This document shows positions 33,932 through 42,819 of a DNA stretch of 64,000 bases, one piece after another. The notes beneath the pieces were generated by a model. That model was not told where the DNA came from, ran no database searches, and saw nothing but the letters and a program-made list of their open reading frames with translations. Origin of the DNA: Microbulbifer hainanensis (GTDB lineage: Bacteria; Pseudomonadota; Gammaproteobacteria; Pseudomonadales; Cellvibrionaceae); the NCBI RefSeq assembly GCF_014904735.1, contig NZ_JACZCR010000021.1, positions 47,935 through 111,934 on the forward strand. The letters are read 5' to 3'. The stretch's first letter is position 1, and each line of letters starts with the position of its first letter. Both the position numbers and the translations under genes were made by a program.

Positions 33932-35287
33932 TCAGGCGCCCGGCAACAGCGCGGCAAAATTGGCGCCGGTGGGGTAGCCAGTGGCGCTCCAGCCCAGGCG
34001 CACCACCACCGTATTGGTAGACGGCGAGATCATCACCACCTGCTTGCGGTTGCCCTGCATGAAATAGGCATCCTGCGGCAGCTGCGGGTAACGCAGCTGT
34101 GCGCCGCCACTATTCAGCCAGAACTGGTAACCGTAACGCGGCTCGTTGTCGCTGTGGTTCGGCGCGGCGGCGCGCGCAACCCAGTCCTTGCTCAGCAGGC
34201 GCTGGCCGTTCAGCGTGCCGCGATTGAGCATCAGCTGGCCCAGGCGCGCCCAGTCCCGCCCCGATGCATAGATATAGGAGCTGCCGACGAAAACACCGCT
34301 CGGATCCATTTCAAAAACCGTGTGCGTCATACCCAGCGGCTCGAGGATCTGATGACGAAAAAAGTCCAGGTTGGCCTGGGCGGTGCCGCCGACGCGCTCG
34401 TGCAGCCACCGCGCGAGCAGGTTGGTGGTGCCGGAGGAATAGGAGAAATGCTCGCCCGGCTGGAACATGGCCGGGCTGGCCATGGCCACGTCGGACGCGC
34501 TGTGTACATTGAACAGCATCTTGGTGGCGTCGCTGCCCGGTGCATAGGTCTCGTCGAATTTGAGGCCCGACGACATCTGCAGCATGTCCTGCAGCGCGAT
34601 CTGGCTGCGCGCGTCACCGCGCCACTGGGGAAAGACCGGTTTGCTGCGGGTGTCCGCCAGCCCCAGGGTTTCCAGGCGCCCGAGCATGATCGATGTCAGG
34701 CTCTTACCCATGGACCAGCCCAGCAGCGGTGTCTGCGCATTGATGCCATCGCCGTAGGCCTCAGCCACCAGCTTGCCGTCCTGAACCACCACCAGCGCGC
34801 GGGTGTGCAGACCGGCGACGTTGTCCCGCGCGAGCATTGCCTCGACCCGCTGCTGCAGGTCCGCGTCGATGGAATGCACGGCGCTGCCCGCCGGCCACTC
34901 CGCATCAGTTGCGGGTGGCGGTGCGGCGGTAACGCGATCCAGTTCGCTGGTATCGCCGATGTCCAGGGTGCAGCCGAGGCCGGGGCGGTAGGTGGCGCTG
35001 GTAGTGGCCATGCCCAGCAGTTCCGCGGTTACGGAATGGTCGCCGTACTGCAGGTCGAGCAGGCGGTTGGCCGGCGAATAGGAGGCCAGGTCATCGCGAA
35101 TGCGCTGGTCATCGAAGCCAGACACAAAGCGGCCGGAGCAGGCCAGCTTGGCGCCCATGCCGGTGGCTACGCGCACGGCGTTGCCGAGCTGGGTTACCGA
35201 AAAACCGAGCAGTTGGGGGGCGAGGAAAGTCAGGGCCAGCGCCAGGCCGACCGTGACTGTAAACAGTATCTTTATCGTTGTTTTCAT
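33932..35287 (-). CDS. Serine hydrolase, class C beta-lactamase / 6-aminohexanoate-dimer hydrolase family
   Basis: A 451-residue protein with an N-terminal membrane anchor or uncleaved signal (residues 5-28), about 110 residues of unassigned sequence, and a beta-lactamase-fold hydrolase from about 140. The catalytic SxxK is SMGK with Ser192 and Lys195; FSYSSGTTNLLA supplies the Tyr motif, and QGNRKQVVMI lies where the KTG-like strand is expected. The pattern fits the NylB-like esterase/amidase group better than true beta-lactamases. ATG 35287 starts the anchor; the open frame upstream runs into the next gene's end and is not credible. Confidence 0.87.
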   Translation of the reverse strand: MKTTIKILFTVTVGLALALTFLAPQLLGFSVTQLGNAVRVATGMGAKLACSGRFVSGFDDQRIRDDLASYSPANRLLDLQYGDHSVTAELLGMATTSATYRPGLGCTLDIGDTSELDRVTAAPPPATDAEWPAGSAVHSIDADLQQRVEAMLARDNVAGLHTRALVVVQDGKLVAEAYGDGINAQTPLLGWSMGKSLTSIMLGRLETLGLADTRSKPVFPQWRGDARSQIALQDMLQMSSGLKFDETYAPGSDATKMLFNVHSASDVAMASPAMFQPGEHFSYSSGTTNLLARWLHERVGGTAQANLDFFRHQILEPLGMTHTVFEMDPSGVFVGSSYIYASGRDWARLGQLMLNRGTLNGQRLLSKDWVARAAAPNHSDNEPRYGYQFWLNSGGAQLRYPQLPQDAYFMQGNRKQVVMISPSTNTVVVRLGWSATGYPTGANFAALLPGA

Positions 35288-35420
35288 GGTGTTCCCGCTG
35301 ATCGGGTAGCCGCCGTGTGCGAATACCGGAATGGTCGTCAACGGATTGTATCGGCCCGGCGGCGCGCTTTGCTGGTTCGTTTGAGCCGTCTTTTCGCCCT
35401 CTGTATGTTGCTGGATGTCG

Positions 35421-36566
35421 CTAGCTGGCCGGTACCGCAAAAATCGTGATAAACGCCAGAGCCGCCGCCACCAGTGCAAAGAACAACTGCCGGGCGCGGG
35501 ACTCGCTGACACTGATCGCCACCAGGCACTGCAGGAAGTAGTAGAAGGCGAAGGCCCGCGAAGCCAGTGCGACTATCTCCAGGGTGTCGGCCAGCCACGC
35601 TAGTCCGATGGCGCCACTGCCGACCAGCACGGTACCGAACTTGAGCTTGAGTTGGTTGTTGGTCACTTCCTCCAGGTTGCCGGATGCCGCCAGGGTGTCG
35701 GCCACCGCGGCGGAAAACTGGCTCAGGGCGGCGGCGATCACCAGCGGCGCGACCAGCAGCCCGGAGGCCGCCGCCGCGAGCTGGATCAGGCTGTTGTCGT
35801 CGTAGTGGCCGTCGAGGGTATGTACCAGCGGCAGGGCGACGGCAATGAATACCAGGTACACGCCGGTGGAGATCAGCTGCGAAAGCCGGGATGCGCGGAT
35901 GCGGGTGCGCGAATCGAACTCCTCGCCAAGGTAGCGGGTCGTCTCGAATCCCTGCACGACAATCAGCGTGCCGGCGACGATCGTCAGCATCTCCCAGACG
36001 CTGTGGGGCTTTGCCTCGAAGAAGGTCAGCCCTTTGGCAGACTGCCAGGTGTGCAGGTCGTACAGGGCAAAGCCACCGAGCAACAGCACAATGATGAGCA
36101 GGGTGATGGCCAGCGCCCAGTCCTCCAGTATCGACAGGCCGTCCAAGCCCTTGGTAACACCGATCGCAATGATCAGCAGGATGATGGTGGTGGTCAGCAG
36201 GTCCTCGTTGATGCCCTTATCCAGATGCACGCTGCCGAGCACGAAGGCGGAAAGGATATGCAGGTACAGGCACACCGAGATGATATAGGCCAGTACCAGG
36301 GCCAGGTCGGAACAGCGTTCGAAGGCCAGGGTGGACTCCTTTGGCTGCCCCTCGAGTGCCGGTTCCGCCTTGGCGATATTGAAGCGGACAACACTGCCGA
36401 CGCAGTAGGCCAGCCCGCACACCAGCGCCATCGTCGGCACCGCATAGACCCCCACCGCGCCGGCCAGGATCGGCACTATGACCAGAAAGCCGCTGCCGAA
36501 AATGGATGACAGCGGTGTGCTGGTGGCCTTGAATAGCGCGCGGGCTTTGCCGCCATTGCCGCTCAT
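35421..36566 (-). CDS. APC-superfamily-like membrane permease
   Basis: A 381-residue protein with 10-11 hydrophobic helices. The first helix has an unwound-type motif (STPLSSIFGSGFLVIVP) and later VQGFETTRYLGEEFD, both reminiscent of APC-superfamily amino-acid permeases. It is shorter than the usual 12-helix members. Substrate cannot be deduced and I do not recognise a named orthologue. It is the first gene of a possible unit with the serine hydrolase 133 bp downstream on the same strand, and is divergent from the tyrosine-degradation operon. Confidence 0.75.
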   Translation of the reverse strand: MSGNGGKARALFKATSTPLSSIFGSGFLVIVPILAGAVGVYAVPTMALVCGLAYCVGSVVRFNIAKAEPALEGQPKESTLAFERCSDLALVLAYIISVCLYLHILSAFVLGSVHLDKGINEDLLTTTIILLIIAIGVTKGLDGLSILEDWALAITLLIIVLLLGGFALYDLHTWQSAKGLTFFEAKPHSVWEMLTIVAGTLIVVQGFETTRYLGEEFDSRTRIRASRLSQLISTGVYLVFIAVALPLVHTLDGHYDDNSLIQLAAAASGLLVAPLVIAAALSQFSAAVADTLAASGNLEEVTNNQLKLKFGTVLVGSGAIGLAWLADTLEIVALASRAFAFYYFLQCLVAISVSESRARQLFFALVAAALAFITIFAVPAS

Positions 36567-36920
36567 CGCCGCCGGCCGCTTGCGGGTTCAACCATGCGCC
36601 CCATTTTCACCTCTCCATCTGCTCGCTGAAACTTCTGCTGCTTAAGCTTTGTCCACGTTAGAAATAGTGGCAAACCGGCGGCGCCGCTCACCGGCGAATT
36701 GGCGCGGAAAGTCCGCCAGTTCCGGCTTTTTCGCGCGGTTTGGATACCTTTTCATTACGCAATCCTCAAACGTGACCAGATGTCGGCGCGGGGTTCGCAG
36801 ATTCCCGCCGCATTGCTTGACATTAGTTACACGTGCAACTAAGTTCGTTGCACCTGAAACTATCCAGTCCGCTGCCGTATCGACAAAGCGGCGCAAATGA
36901 GAGAGATAACGGAGGACCAC
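36567..36920. promoter_or_regulatory. Intergenic region with the HPPD promoter
   Basis: A 354-bp gap between the divergent permease and hppD. The right half holds the promoter and palindromes described separately. In the left half (36567-36780) I see only AT-poor sequence without a recognisable motif; it should contain the permease promoter. Confidence 0.5.
36817..36853 (+). promoter_or_regulatory. Sigma-70-like promoter with palindromic operators for the tyrosine-degradation operon
   Basis: A consensus -35 TTGACA (36817-36822) is followed after 17 bp by a weak -10 TAAGTT (36840-36845). The spacer is filled by a 20-bp palindrome, TTAGTTACAC / GTGCAACTAA (36823-36842), with 9 of 10 positions paired. 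The right arm also forms a second perfect inverted repeat GTGCAAC-N7-GTTGCAC (36833-36853) across the -10. The AGTTGCAC-like half-sites resemble operators of MarR-family regulators of aromatic catabolism, which is a comparison from memory. Binding would block RNA polymerase. Confidence 0.6.
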
Positions 36921-38006
36921 ATGGCCGATTTATTTGAAAACCCGATGGGTCTCGACGGCTTTGAATTCGTCGAATTCACCGCGCCGGAGAAGGGCATCCT
37001 GGAAACCGTCTTCGATGCCATGGGCTTCACCAAAGTGGCCCGCCACCGCACCAAAGACGTCGAGCTGTGGCGCCAGGGCGACATCAACTTCATCACCAAC
37101 TACGAGCCGGGCAGCCACGCCGACTACTATGCCCGCGAGCACGGCCCGTCTGCCTGTGGCCTGGCCTTCCGCGTCAAAGACGCCACCCTGGCTTACAATC
37201 GCGCGATCGAGAAGGGTGCGCAGCCGGTAGAAGTGGAAACCGGCCCGATGGAATTGCGCCTGCCGGCGATCAAGGGGATCGGCGGTGCCACCCTGTACCT
37301 GATCGACCGTTATAAAGAAGGCGAGACCATCTACGATATCGACTTCCACTGGCTGGAAGGTGTCGACAAGCACCCGCAGGGCTGTGGTTTCCACACCCTC
37401 GATCACCTGACCCACAACGTCTATCGCGGCCGCATGGACTATTGGGCCAAGTACTACGAAGACCTGTTCAACTTCCGCGAGATCCGCTACTTCGACATCA
37501 AGGGCGAGTACACCGGCCTGCTGTCCAAGGCCATGACCGCGCCGGACGGCAAGATCCGCATCCCGCTGAACGAAGAGGCGGCCGGTGGCGGCGGCCAGAT
37601 CGAAGAATTCCTGATGAAGTACAACGGCGAGGGTATCCAGCATATCGCCTTTGCCTGTGACGACCTGGTGGCCTGCTGGGATCGCCTGAAAGAGCGCGGC
37701 ATGGAATTCATGACCCCGCCGCCGAACACCTACTACGACATGTTGGAAGAGCGCCTGCCGGGCCACGGCGAGCCGACCGACGAGCTGAAGAAGCGCGGCC
37801 TGCTGCTGGACGGCACTACCGAGGGCGGCCAGCCGCGCCTGCTGCTGCAGATCTTCTCCGCCAACATGCTTGGCCCGGTATTCTTCGAGTTCATCCAGCG
37901 CAAGGAAGACGAAGGCTTCGGTGAGGGCAACTTCAAGGCGCTGTTCGAATCCATCGAACGCGACCAGCTCGAGCGCGGCGTGATCGGTGACAAGAAAGAG
38001 GCCTGA
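36921..38006 (+). CDS. hppD: 4-hydroxyphenylpyruvate dioxygenase
   Basis: A 361-residue non-haem Fe(II) dioxygenase with two VOC-type halves. The iron ligands are His162 (TLDHLTHNV), His241 (GIQHIAF) and Glu322 ([10 protein letters not shown]), followed by the C-terminal helix region [18 protein letters not shown] that closes the active site in HPPDs. It converts 4-hydroxyphenylpyruvate to homogentisate in tyrosine catabolism. ATG 36921 has GGAGG 5 bases upstream. First gene of a three-gene operon with the VOC protein and the FAH-family hydrolase. Confidence 0.96.
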   Translation: MADLFENPMGLDGFEFVEFTAPEKGILETVFDAMGFTKVARHRTKDVELWRQGDINFITNYEPGSHADYYAREHGPSACGLAFRVKDATLAYNRAIEKGAQPVEVETGPMELRLPAIKGIGGATLYLIDRYKEGETIYDIDFHWLEGVDKHPQGCGFHTLDHLTHNVYRGRMDYWAKYYEDLFNFREIRYFDIKGEYTGLLSKAMTAPDGKIRIPLNEEAAGGGGQIEEFLMKYNGEGIQHIAFACDDLVACWDRLKERGMEFMTPPPNTYYDMLEERLPGHGEPTDELKKRGLLLDGTTEGGQPRLLLQIFSANMLGPVFFEFIQRKEDEGFGEGNFKALFESIERDQLERGVIGDKKEA

Positions 38007-38009
38007 GTG

Positions 38010-38570
38010 ATGGCAATCAAACGCATTCACCACGTGGCCTACCGCTGCCGCGATGCCAAGGAGACGGTAGAGTTCTACCGCGATCTCCTCGGCATGGAAT
38101 TCCAGCTCGCCATCGCCGAAGACAAGGTGCCCTCTACCGGCGCACCGGATCCGTACATGCACGTGTTCCTCGACGCGGGACAGGGCAATGTGCTGGCGTT
38201 TTTCGAGCTGCCCAATTCCCCGGACATGGGCCGCGACGAAAACACCCCGCAGTGGGTGCAGCACATCGCGCTGGAAGTGGAGAGCATGGATGAACTGCTG
38301 GCGGCCAAGGACAAGCTGGAAGCCGCCGGCATCGATGTGCTTGGCCCCACCAACCACACGATTTTCAAATCCATTTACTTCTTCGACCCGAACGGCCACC
38401 GTATCGAGCTGGCCGCTAACACCGCCCAGCCCGGCATGCACAAGGAGCTGAAGCGCGTGGCGGAAGACATGCTCGAGGAGTGGTCGAAAACCAAGAAGGC
38501 ACCGCGGCACGCCGCCTGGATGCACGGCGACGCCGAGTTTGTACCGACAAAAGAAGGGGAGACACAGTGA
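38010..38570 (+). CDS. VOC (glyoxalase/extradiol dioxygenase fold) family protein
   Basis: A 186-residue single-domain VOC protein. Metal-site candidates are His8 and His9 (IHHVAYRC), His87 (VQHIALEVE) and a Glu in HRIELAAN (about residue 132). The C-terminal 45 residues are an extra charged helix. The start is 3 bp after the hppD stop, and its stop overlaps the next start, so it is translationally linked to both. The reaction is unknown; the placement between HPPD and an FAH-family hydrolase implies a step or accessory role in homogentisate metabolism. Confidence 0.87.
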   Translation: MAIKRIHHVAYRCRDAKETVEFYRDLLGMEFQLAIAEDKVPSTGAPDPYMHVFLDAGQGNVLAFFELPNSPDMGRDENTPQWVQHIALEVESMDELLAAKDKLEAAGIDVLGPTNHTIFKSIYFFDPNGHRIELAANTAQPGMHKELKRVAEDMLEEWSKTKKAPRHAAWMHGDAEFVPTKEGETQ

Positions 38571-39574
38571 AGTTAGCCAGTCTCAAATCCGGTCGCGATG
38601 GCCAGCTGGTTGTGGTCAGCAACGACCTGACCCGCATGGCGTCCGCGGAATCCGTGGCGCCGACGCTGCAGGCCGCACTGGACAACTGGGCCCAGGTGGA
38701 AAGCATTCTGCAGGAGCTGCACCACCAGCTGGAAAACAACGAGATCGACAGCCAGCCGTTCGACCAGAGCGCCTGTGCGTCGCCGCTGCCGCGCGCCTAC
38801 CAGTGGGCCGACGGCAGCGCCTACGTCAATCACGTGGAGCTGGTGCGCAAAGCGCGCGGTGCTGAAATGCCGGAGAGCTTCTGGACCGATCCGCTGATGT
38901 ACCAGGGCGGTTCCGATTCCTTCCTCGCTCCGCGCGAGCCGGTCAAAATGCCGCAGAGTGAAGGCTTTGGTATCGACTTCGAAGCGGAAATCGCTGTCGT
39001 CACCGACGACGTGCCGATGGGGGTGACCCCGGAAGATGCGCTCAAGCACATCAAGCTGGTGATGCTGGTCAACGATGTTTCCCTGCGCGGCCTGATTCCG
39101 GGCGAGCTGGCCAAGGGCTTCGGCTTCTTCCAGTCCAAGCCATCCAGTGCCTTTTCGCCGGTGTGCGTCACGCCGGAACAGCTGGGTGACAACTGGCAGG
39201 AAGGCAAGCTGCACCTGCCACTGGTTTCCGAATTGAACGGCGAGAAGTTTGGCGAGCCGAATGCCGGTATCGACATGACCTTCCACTTCGGCCAGCTGAT
39301 CGCGCACGCAGCCAAAACCCGCCCGCTGGGTGCCGGCACCATCATCGGTTCGGGTACCGTGTCGAACAAACTCGACGGCGGCCCGGGCAAGCCCGTGAAA
39401 GAGGGTGGCGTCGGTTACAGCTGTATCGCCGAGATCCGCATGATCGAAACCATCCAGGACGGCAAGCCGAGCACCGGGTTTATGCAGTTCGGTGACAAGA
39501 TCACCATCGAGATGCTGGACGGCAACGGCCAGTCCATCTTCGGACGTATCGATCAGGTGGTGGAGCAGGCTTAA
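38567..39574 (+). CDS. Fumarylacetoacetate hydrolase family protein
   Basis: A 335-residue FAH-family enzyme with an N-terminal lid domain (about 1-115) and a catalytic domain carrying the metal-binding acidic pattern FGIDFEAEIAVVTDDV (Glu-x-Glu), MLVNDVSLR and FQSKPSSAFSP, then GAGTIIGSGTVSN. It is expected to cleave fumarylacetoacetate to fumarate and acetoacetate, the last step of tyrosine degradation, though related beta-diketone hydrolases share the fold. The GTG start overlaps the VOC stop by 3 bases and has a GGGGAG site. Terminated at 39594-39626. Confidence 0.9.
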   Translation: MKLASLKSGRDGQLVVVSNDLTRMASAESVAPTLQAALDNWAQVESILQELHHQLENNEIDSQPFDQSACASPLPRAYQWADGSAYVNHVELVRKARGAEMPESFWTDPLMYQGGSDSFLAPREPVKMPQSEGFGIDFEAEIAVVTDDVPMGVTPEDALKHIKLVMLVNDVSLRGLIPGELAKGFGFFQSKPSSAFSPVCVTPEQLGDNWQEGKLHLPLVSELNGEKFGEPNAGIDMTFHFGQLIAHAAKTRPLGAGTIIGSGTVSNKLDGGPGKPVKEGGVGYSCIAEIRMIETIQDGKPSTGFMQFGDKITIEMLDGNGQSIFGRIDQVVEQA

Positions 39575-39593
39575 CGCCTTTTCCATGCCGAAT

Positions 39594-39626
39594 AAAAAGG
39601 CCACCCGATTGGGTGGCCTTTTTTTT
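39594..39626. terminator. Bidirectional terminator between FAH and sulfatase genes
   Basis: AAAAAGGCCACCC, loop GATT, GGGTGGCC and an eight-T run. Stem and tracts are symmetrical and serve the convergent transcripts of the tyrosine operon and the sulfatase gene. Confidence 0.9.
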
Positions 39627-39641
39627 GCTGAAGTCAGCCTG

Positions 39642-42161
39642 TCACTGCTGCATCATCAACCGCTTCGCCTCGGCTTCCAGGTTTTTGTAGGGCTCGCCCT
39701 TGAGCGTCACCGCCACGGCCTGAATTTCACCGCCCTCGAATTTGCCCGGCGACTTGTACAGCGAACTCACCGCATCGCCGCTGTCGTAGCCGACACAGAG
39801 GCCGTCGCCGGACAGGGTAAATTTGGCCGGCTGGGTGCGCATCTTGCCGGAGGCCACCACTTTGTCGTCGATATATAGCTTGGTTTCGCCGAGCGTCTCG
39901 CCTTTGTCGCCGGAGCCGGTTTTTTCAAACTCCACACCGAAGGTGTACTTGCCCGGTTTCAGAGTGGTACCTGACTTGAACACCTGCTCCGGCTGGATGC
40001 CGAGGAAGTTGTAGACGTAATACAGTCGGCCGTCCATCAAAAACAGCGAGTGGCCGCCGAAGCGCGAACCGTGGGCGAAGATCACTCCGGAGGCTTTCGG
40101 ATCCTTGATTTCGACGTTGGCCAGAATCTTGTAGGAGCGCCCGCGGATATTCGCTGCGACACTCTCCGGTACACAGACGGTATCCGGATAGTATTTGTAG
40201 GTATCTCGCGGCGGTTCCTCGCTAGGGCGCTCGGTGGTCAACAATTCCGCCGCGCTGCGGTCGTCGAGTGGCAGCACGTTGTTTTTCTTCGCCTCGGCAA
40301 ACCAGGTATCGACCATTTCCTGCAGCTTCTCCGGGTTTTCCTTGGCAAGGTTATGAGACTCCGAGCGGTCTTCCTTCAGGTTGTAGAGTTCCCACTGATC
40401 CTTGTCAAAATTACCCTTGCCGGTTAGCGGTGCGTGCAGCGCCGAAGCTTTCCAGCCATCTTTCCAGATACCGCGGGTACCGAGCATCGAATAGTACTGC
40501 ACGTGTTTTTTGGTCGGCGCATCCGGCTTGGCATCGAAGGTGTAAGCCATGGAAATACCGGATACCGGGTACTGCTTCACGCCGTGATTGAATTCCGGCA
40601 TCTCGGCACCGACGATTTCCAGGATGGTCGGCACTATATCCACCGAGTGGTGATACTGGTTGCGCAGTTCGCCGCGCGCCTTGATACCCTTCGGCCAGGA
40701 GATGATCAGCGGGTCGGCGGTGCCGCCGGCATACTGCGAGTAGCGCTTGAACATCTTGAACGGCGCGGAGAAAGCCGCCGCCCAGCCGGTGGGGTAGTGA
40801 TTGTAGGTTTCGGGGCCACCCAGCACGTCGAGGTATTTGAGGTTTTCCTGGAGATCGTCCGGATAGTTGTTAAAGAACTTGTTTTCGTTGACCGAGCCGT
40901 TCGGCGAACCCTCACCGGAGGCACCGTTGTCGGCCGCGTAGATGATAATGGTGTTTTCATACTGGCCGGTCTTTTTCAGGTAGTCGATGATGCGACCGAT
41001 CTGCGCGTCGGTATATTCGGAAAAGCCGGCATAGACTTCCGCCATGCGCGAGAACAGACGCTTCTCGTCGTCGTTGAGCGACTCCCAGGGGCGCACATAA
41101 TCGGCGGGGTTGGCCACGTCCTTGGGCAGCGGATTGATCTCGGTGTTGACCGTGCCCTCCGGCAGTATGCCCTTGTCGATCATGCGCTGGGTTACCCACA
41201 CGCGGTAGGCGTCGTAGCCATCATCGAACTTGCCCTTGTACTTGTCGGCCCACTCTTTCGGCACCTGGTGCGGTGCGTGATTGGCGCCGGGGTTGAACCA
41301 TAGGAACCAGGGCTTGGACGGGTTGGTGGCATTCTGGTTGCGCAGCATCTGGATGGCCTGGTCGGCCAGATCCTTGGACAGGTGATAGCCGTCCTCGGGC
41401 TTGTAGGGCTGTTCGATAAAGTGATTGTCGGATACCAGGTCCGGGTACCACTGATTCGTCTCGCCGCCGATAAAGCCGTAGAAGCGGTCGAAGCCCATCT
41501 GGGTCGGCCACTGCTTGCGGCTGGCGCCCGGCGCCACATCGGTTTCCGGCACATTGTGGTCCTTGCCAAGCCAGAAGGTGCTGTAACCGTTGTTGCGCAG
41601 TACTTCGGCGATGGTGGTGACCTGCGGGGGGAAGCGGCCGCTGGAACCGGGGAAACCGGAGGCGGTTTCGGTGATGGCGGCCATGCCATTAAGGTGATGG
41701 TTGCGCCCGGTCAGCAGGGTCGAGCGCGTGGGTGAACACAGTGCAGTGGTATGCCACTGCGTGTAGGTGAGGCCATCCGCGGCGATGCTGTCCAGCGTCG
41801 GCATATTGATGCGGCCGCCGTAGGGCGACCAGGCGCCAAGGCCGGTGTCGTCGTAGAGAATGAGCAGGATATTGGGCGCGCCCTCTTTGGCCCGCTTGGG
41901 TGTGAATGGCGCCCAATCCGGCGTGGAGTCGCGGATATCCAGCTCTATTTTGCCGTTAAATTCCTGCGTGCCGGCGACCGGTTCGTCGCTTTCAACCTCA
42001 GGTGCCTCCTGGTCCGCCGATGCGCTGGCCTCCGGCTTTTCCGCTGAAGCGCTGGCAGGATTTTCTCCCTGATCGCTCTTGGGTCCACAGGCGCTGGCGA
42101 GTGCGATCAGCGTTGCCAGAAGCAGTCTGGCCCATAGCCTGGTAGTGCAGAGGCCTTTCAT
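39642..42161 (-). CDS. Lipoprotein arylsulfatase (type I, Cys-type)
   Basis: An 839-residue sulfatase. The signal peptide ends in a lipobox LASAC (Cys25), so it is probably an outer-membrane or periplasmic lipoprotein, with a Ser/Ala/Glu-rich linker to about residue 65. The formylglycine motif is CSPTR at 142-146 (Cys142 is modified), with LLILYDDTG supplying metal-binding Asp residues and HHLNG the following His. After the sulfatase domain (to about 620) there is a C-terminal beta-sandwich of about 200 residues as in the PAS-type arylsulfatases. No formylglycine-generating enzyme is in the window. Substrate may be a sulfated algal glycan or aryl sulfate. Confidence 0.92.
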   Translation of the reverse strand: MKGLCTTRLWARLLLATLIALASACGPKSDQGENPASASAEKPEASASADQEAPEVESDEPVAGTQEFNGKIELDIRDSTPDWAPFTPKRAKEGAPNILLILYDDTGLGAWSPYGGRINMPTLDSIAADGLTYTQWHTTALCSPTRSTLLTGRNHHLNGMAAITETASGFPGSSGRFPPQVTTIAEVLRNNGYSTFWLGKDHNVPETDVAPGASRKQWPTQMGFDRFYGFIGGETNQWYPDLVSDNHFIEQPYKPEDGYHLSKDLADQAIQMLRNQNATNPSKPWFLWFNPGANHAPHQVPKEWADKYKGKFDDGYDAYRVWVTQRMIDKGILPEGTVNTEINPLPKDVANPADYVRPWESLNDDEKRLFSRMAEVYAGFSEYTDAQIGRIIDYLKKTGQYENTIIIYAADNGASGEGSPNGSVNENKFFNNYPDDLQENLKYLDVLGGPETYNHYPTGWAAAFSAPFKMFKRYSQYAGGTADPLIISWPKGIKARGELRNQYHHSVDIVPTILEIVGAEMPEFNHGVKQYPVSGISMAYTFDAKPDAPTKKHVQYYSMLGTRGIWKDGWKASALHAPLTGKGNFDKDQWELYNLKEDRSESHNLAKENPEKLQEMVDTWFAEAKKNNVLPLDDRSAAELLTTERPSEEPPRDTYKYYPDTVCVPESVAANIRGRSYKILANVEIKDPKASGVIFAHGSRFGGHSLFLMDGRLYYVYNFLGIQPEQVFKSGTTLKPGKYTFGVEFEKTGSGDKGETLGETKLYIDDKVVASGKMRTQPAKFTLSGDGLCVGYDSGDAVSSLYKSPGKFEGGEIQAVAVTLKGEPYKNLEAEAKRLMMQQ

Positions 42162-42288
42162 GCTGTATCCCTTACATTACTTCTTACCTGTATTCAGACT
42201 AGTGGAAACCGCAGATATGACGGCAGGGTAGAGCGGGATCCAATGGATTGTGTGCCGCCGCCGGCCAGCTCGGCGAGGAAGACGGGTC

Positions 42289-42377
42289 ATCGACATGACT
42301 TTCTACTTCGGCCAGCTGGCTGCCCACGCGCTAAAACCTGTCTGCTGGGCGCCGCCACCATTATCGGTTCCGGTAAG
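42289..42377 (+). pseudogene. Frameshifted remnant of an FAH-family gene
   Basis: About 30 codons with clear similarity to an internal part of the FAH gene 3 kb upstream (39268-39359). Read in frame it gives IDMTFYFGQLAAHA, then a one-base deletion, then KTCLLGAATIIGSGK, against IDMTFHFGQLIAHA and KTRPLGAGTIIGSGT in the intact protein. Nothing recognisable of the gene remains on either side. It lies between the sulfatase and TonB receptor genes. It could be a decayed paralogue or a scrap left by rearrangement. Confidence 0.7.
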
Positions 42378-42614
42378 GGAATTCCCGCTAACGTCTGGCT
42401 TGCCGTAAAACCGCTCGATTTTTTCATCGCTATCCTTGCGCCCCCCTTTGGGTCACATCTATTTGCATTTGCGGGTGGCCGTCGCATTTTGGTGCGCGCC
42501 CCTGAAGCCACAAGCTCGCCTGCCCAATCCCCGGACTCTGTTAATAGCAAAAGTCATTCATGAGACGGCTCATTCGAAGCTGTGTCACAGTTTTTTTGCG
42601 ATTTAAATGATGAT

Positions 42615-42630
42615 TGGCACGTCCATTGCT
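42615..42630 (+). promoter_or_regulatory. Consensus sigma-54 (RpoN) promoter
   Basis: TGGCAC-GTCCA-TTGCT has the -24 GG at 42616-42617 and the -12 GC at 42628-42629 with exact spacing (TGGCACG-N4-TTGCW). It points at the TonB receptor gene, whose ATG is 190 bp downstream. No enhancer-binding protein gene is in the window. The rest of the gap 42378-42819 shows no further motif I can name. Confidence 0.6.
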
Positions 42631-42819
42631 CTTGAGTAGGCGGATTAAATCGAATTGGCGATTGCCGCCCGGTCACCAGGTGTTGAGCGGATGAATAGTG
42701 CAATCCCGTGAACAGAGAAACTGCCCGCAGAGCAGTGACTTCACCGAAGCAAAAATAACCGAAGGCCGCCGGTCGCCTGTCCGGACTCGGCCGGTTTCCG
42801 CATTAAAGGAAGATTATCG

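Noticed and set aside
33932..35287. True class C beta-lactamase conferring resistance
   Set aside because: SxxK is present, but the remaining motifs, the extra N-terminal region and the membrane anchor fit NylB-like esterase/amidase proteins better.
36930..38525. 531-codon open frame on the minus strand opposite hppD and the VOC gene
   Set aside because: Mirror of two well-supported plus-strand genes; composition is Val/His/Gln-rich shadow sequence.
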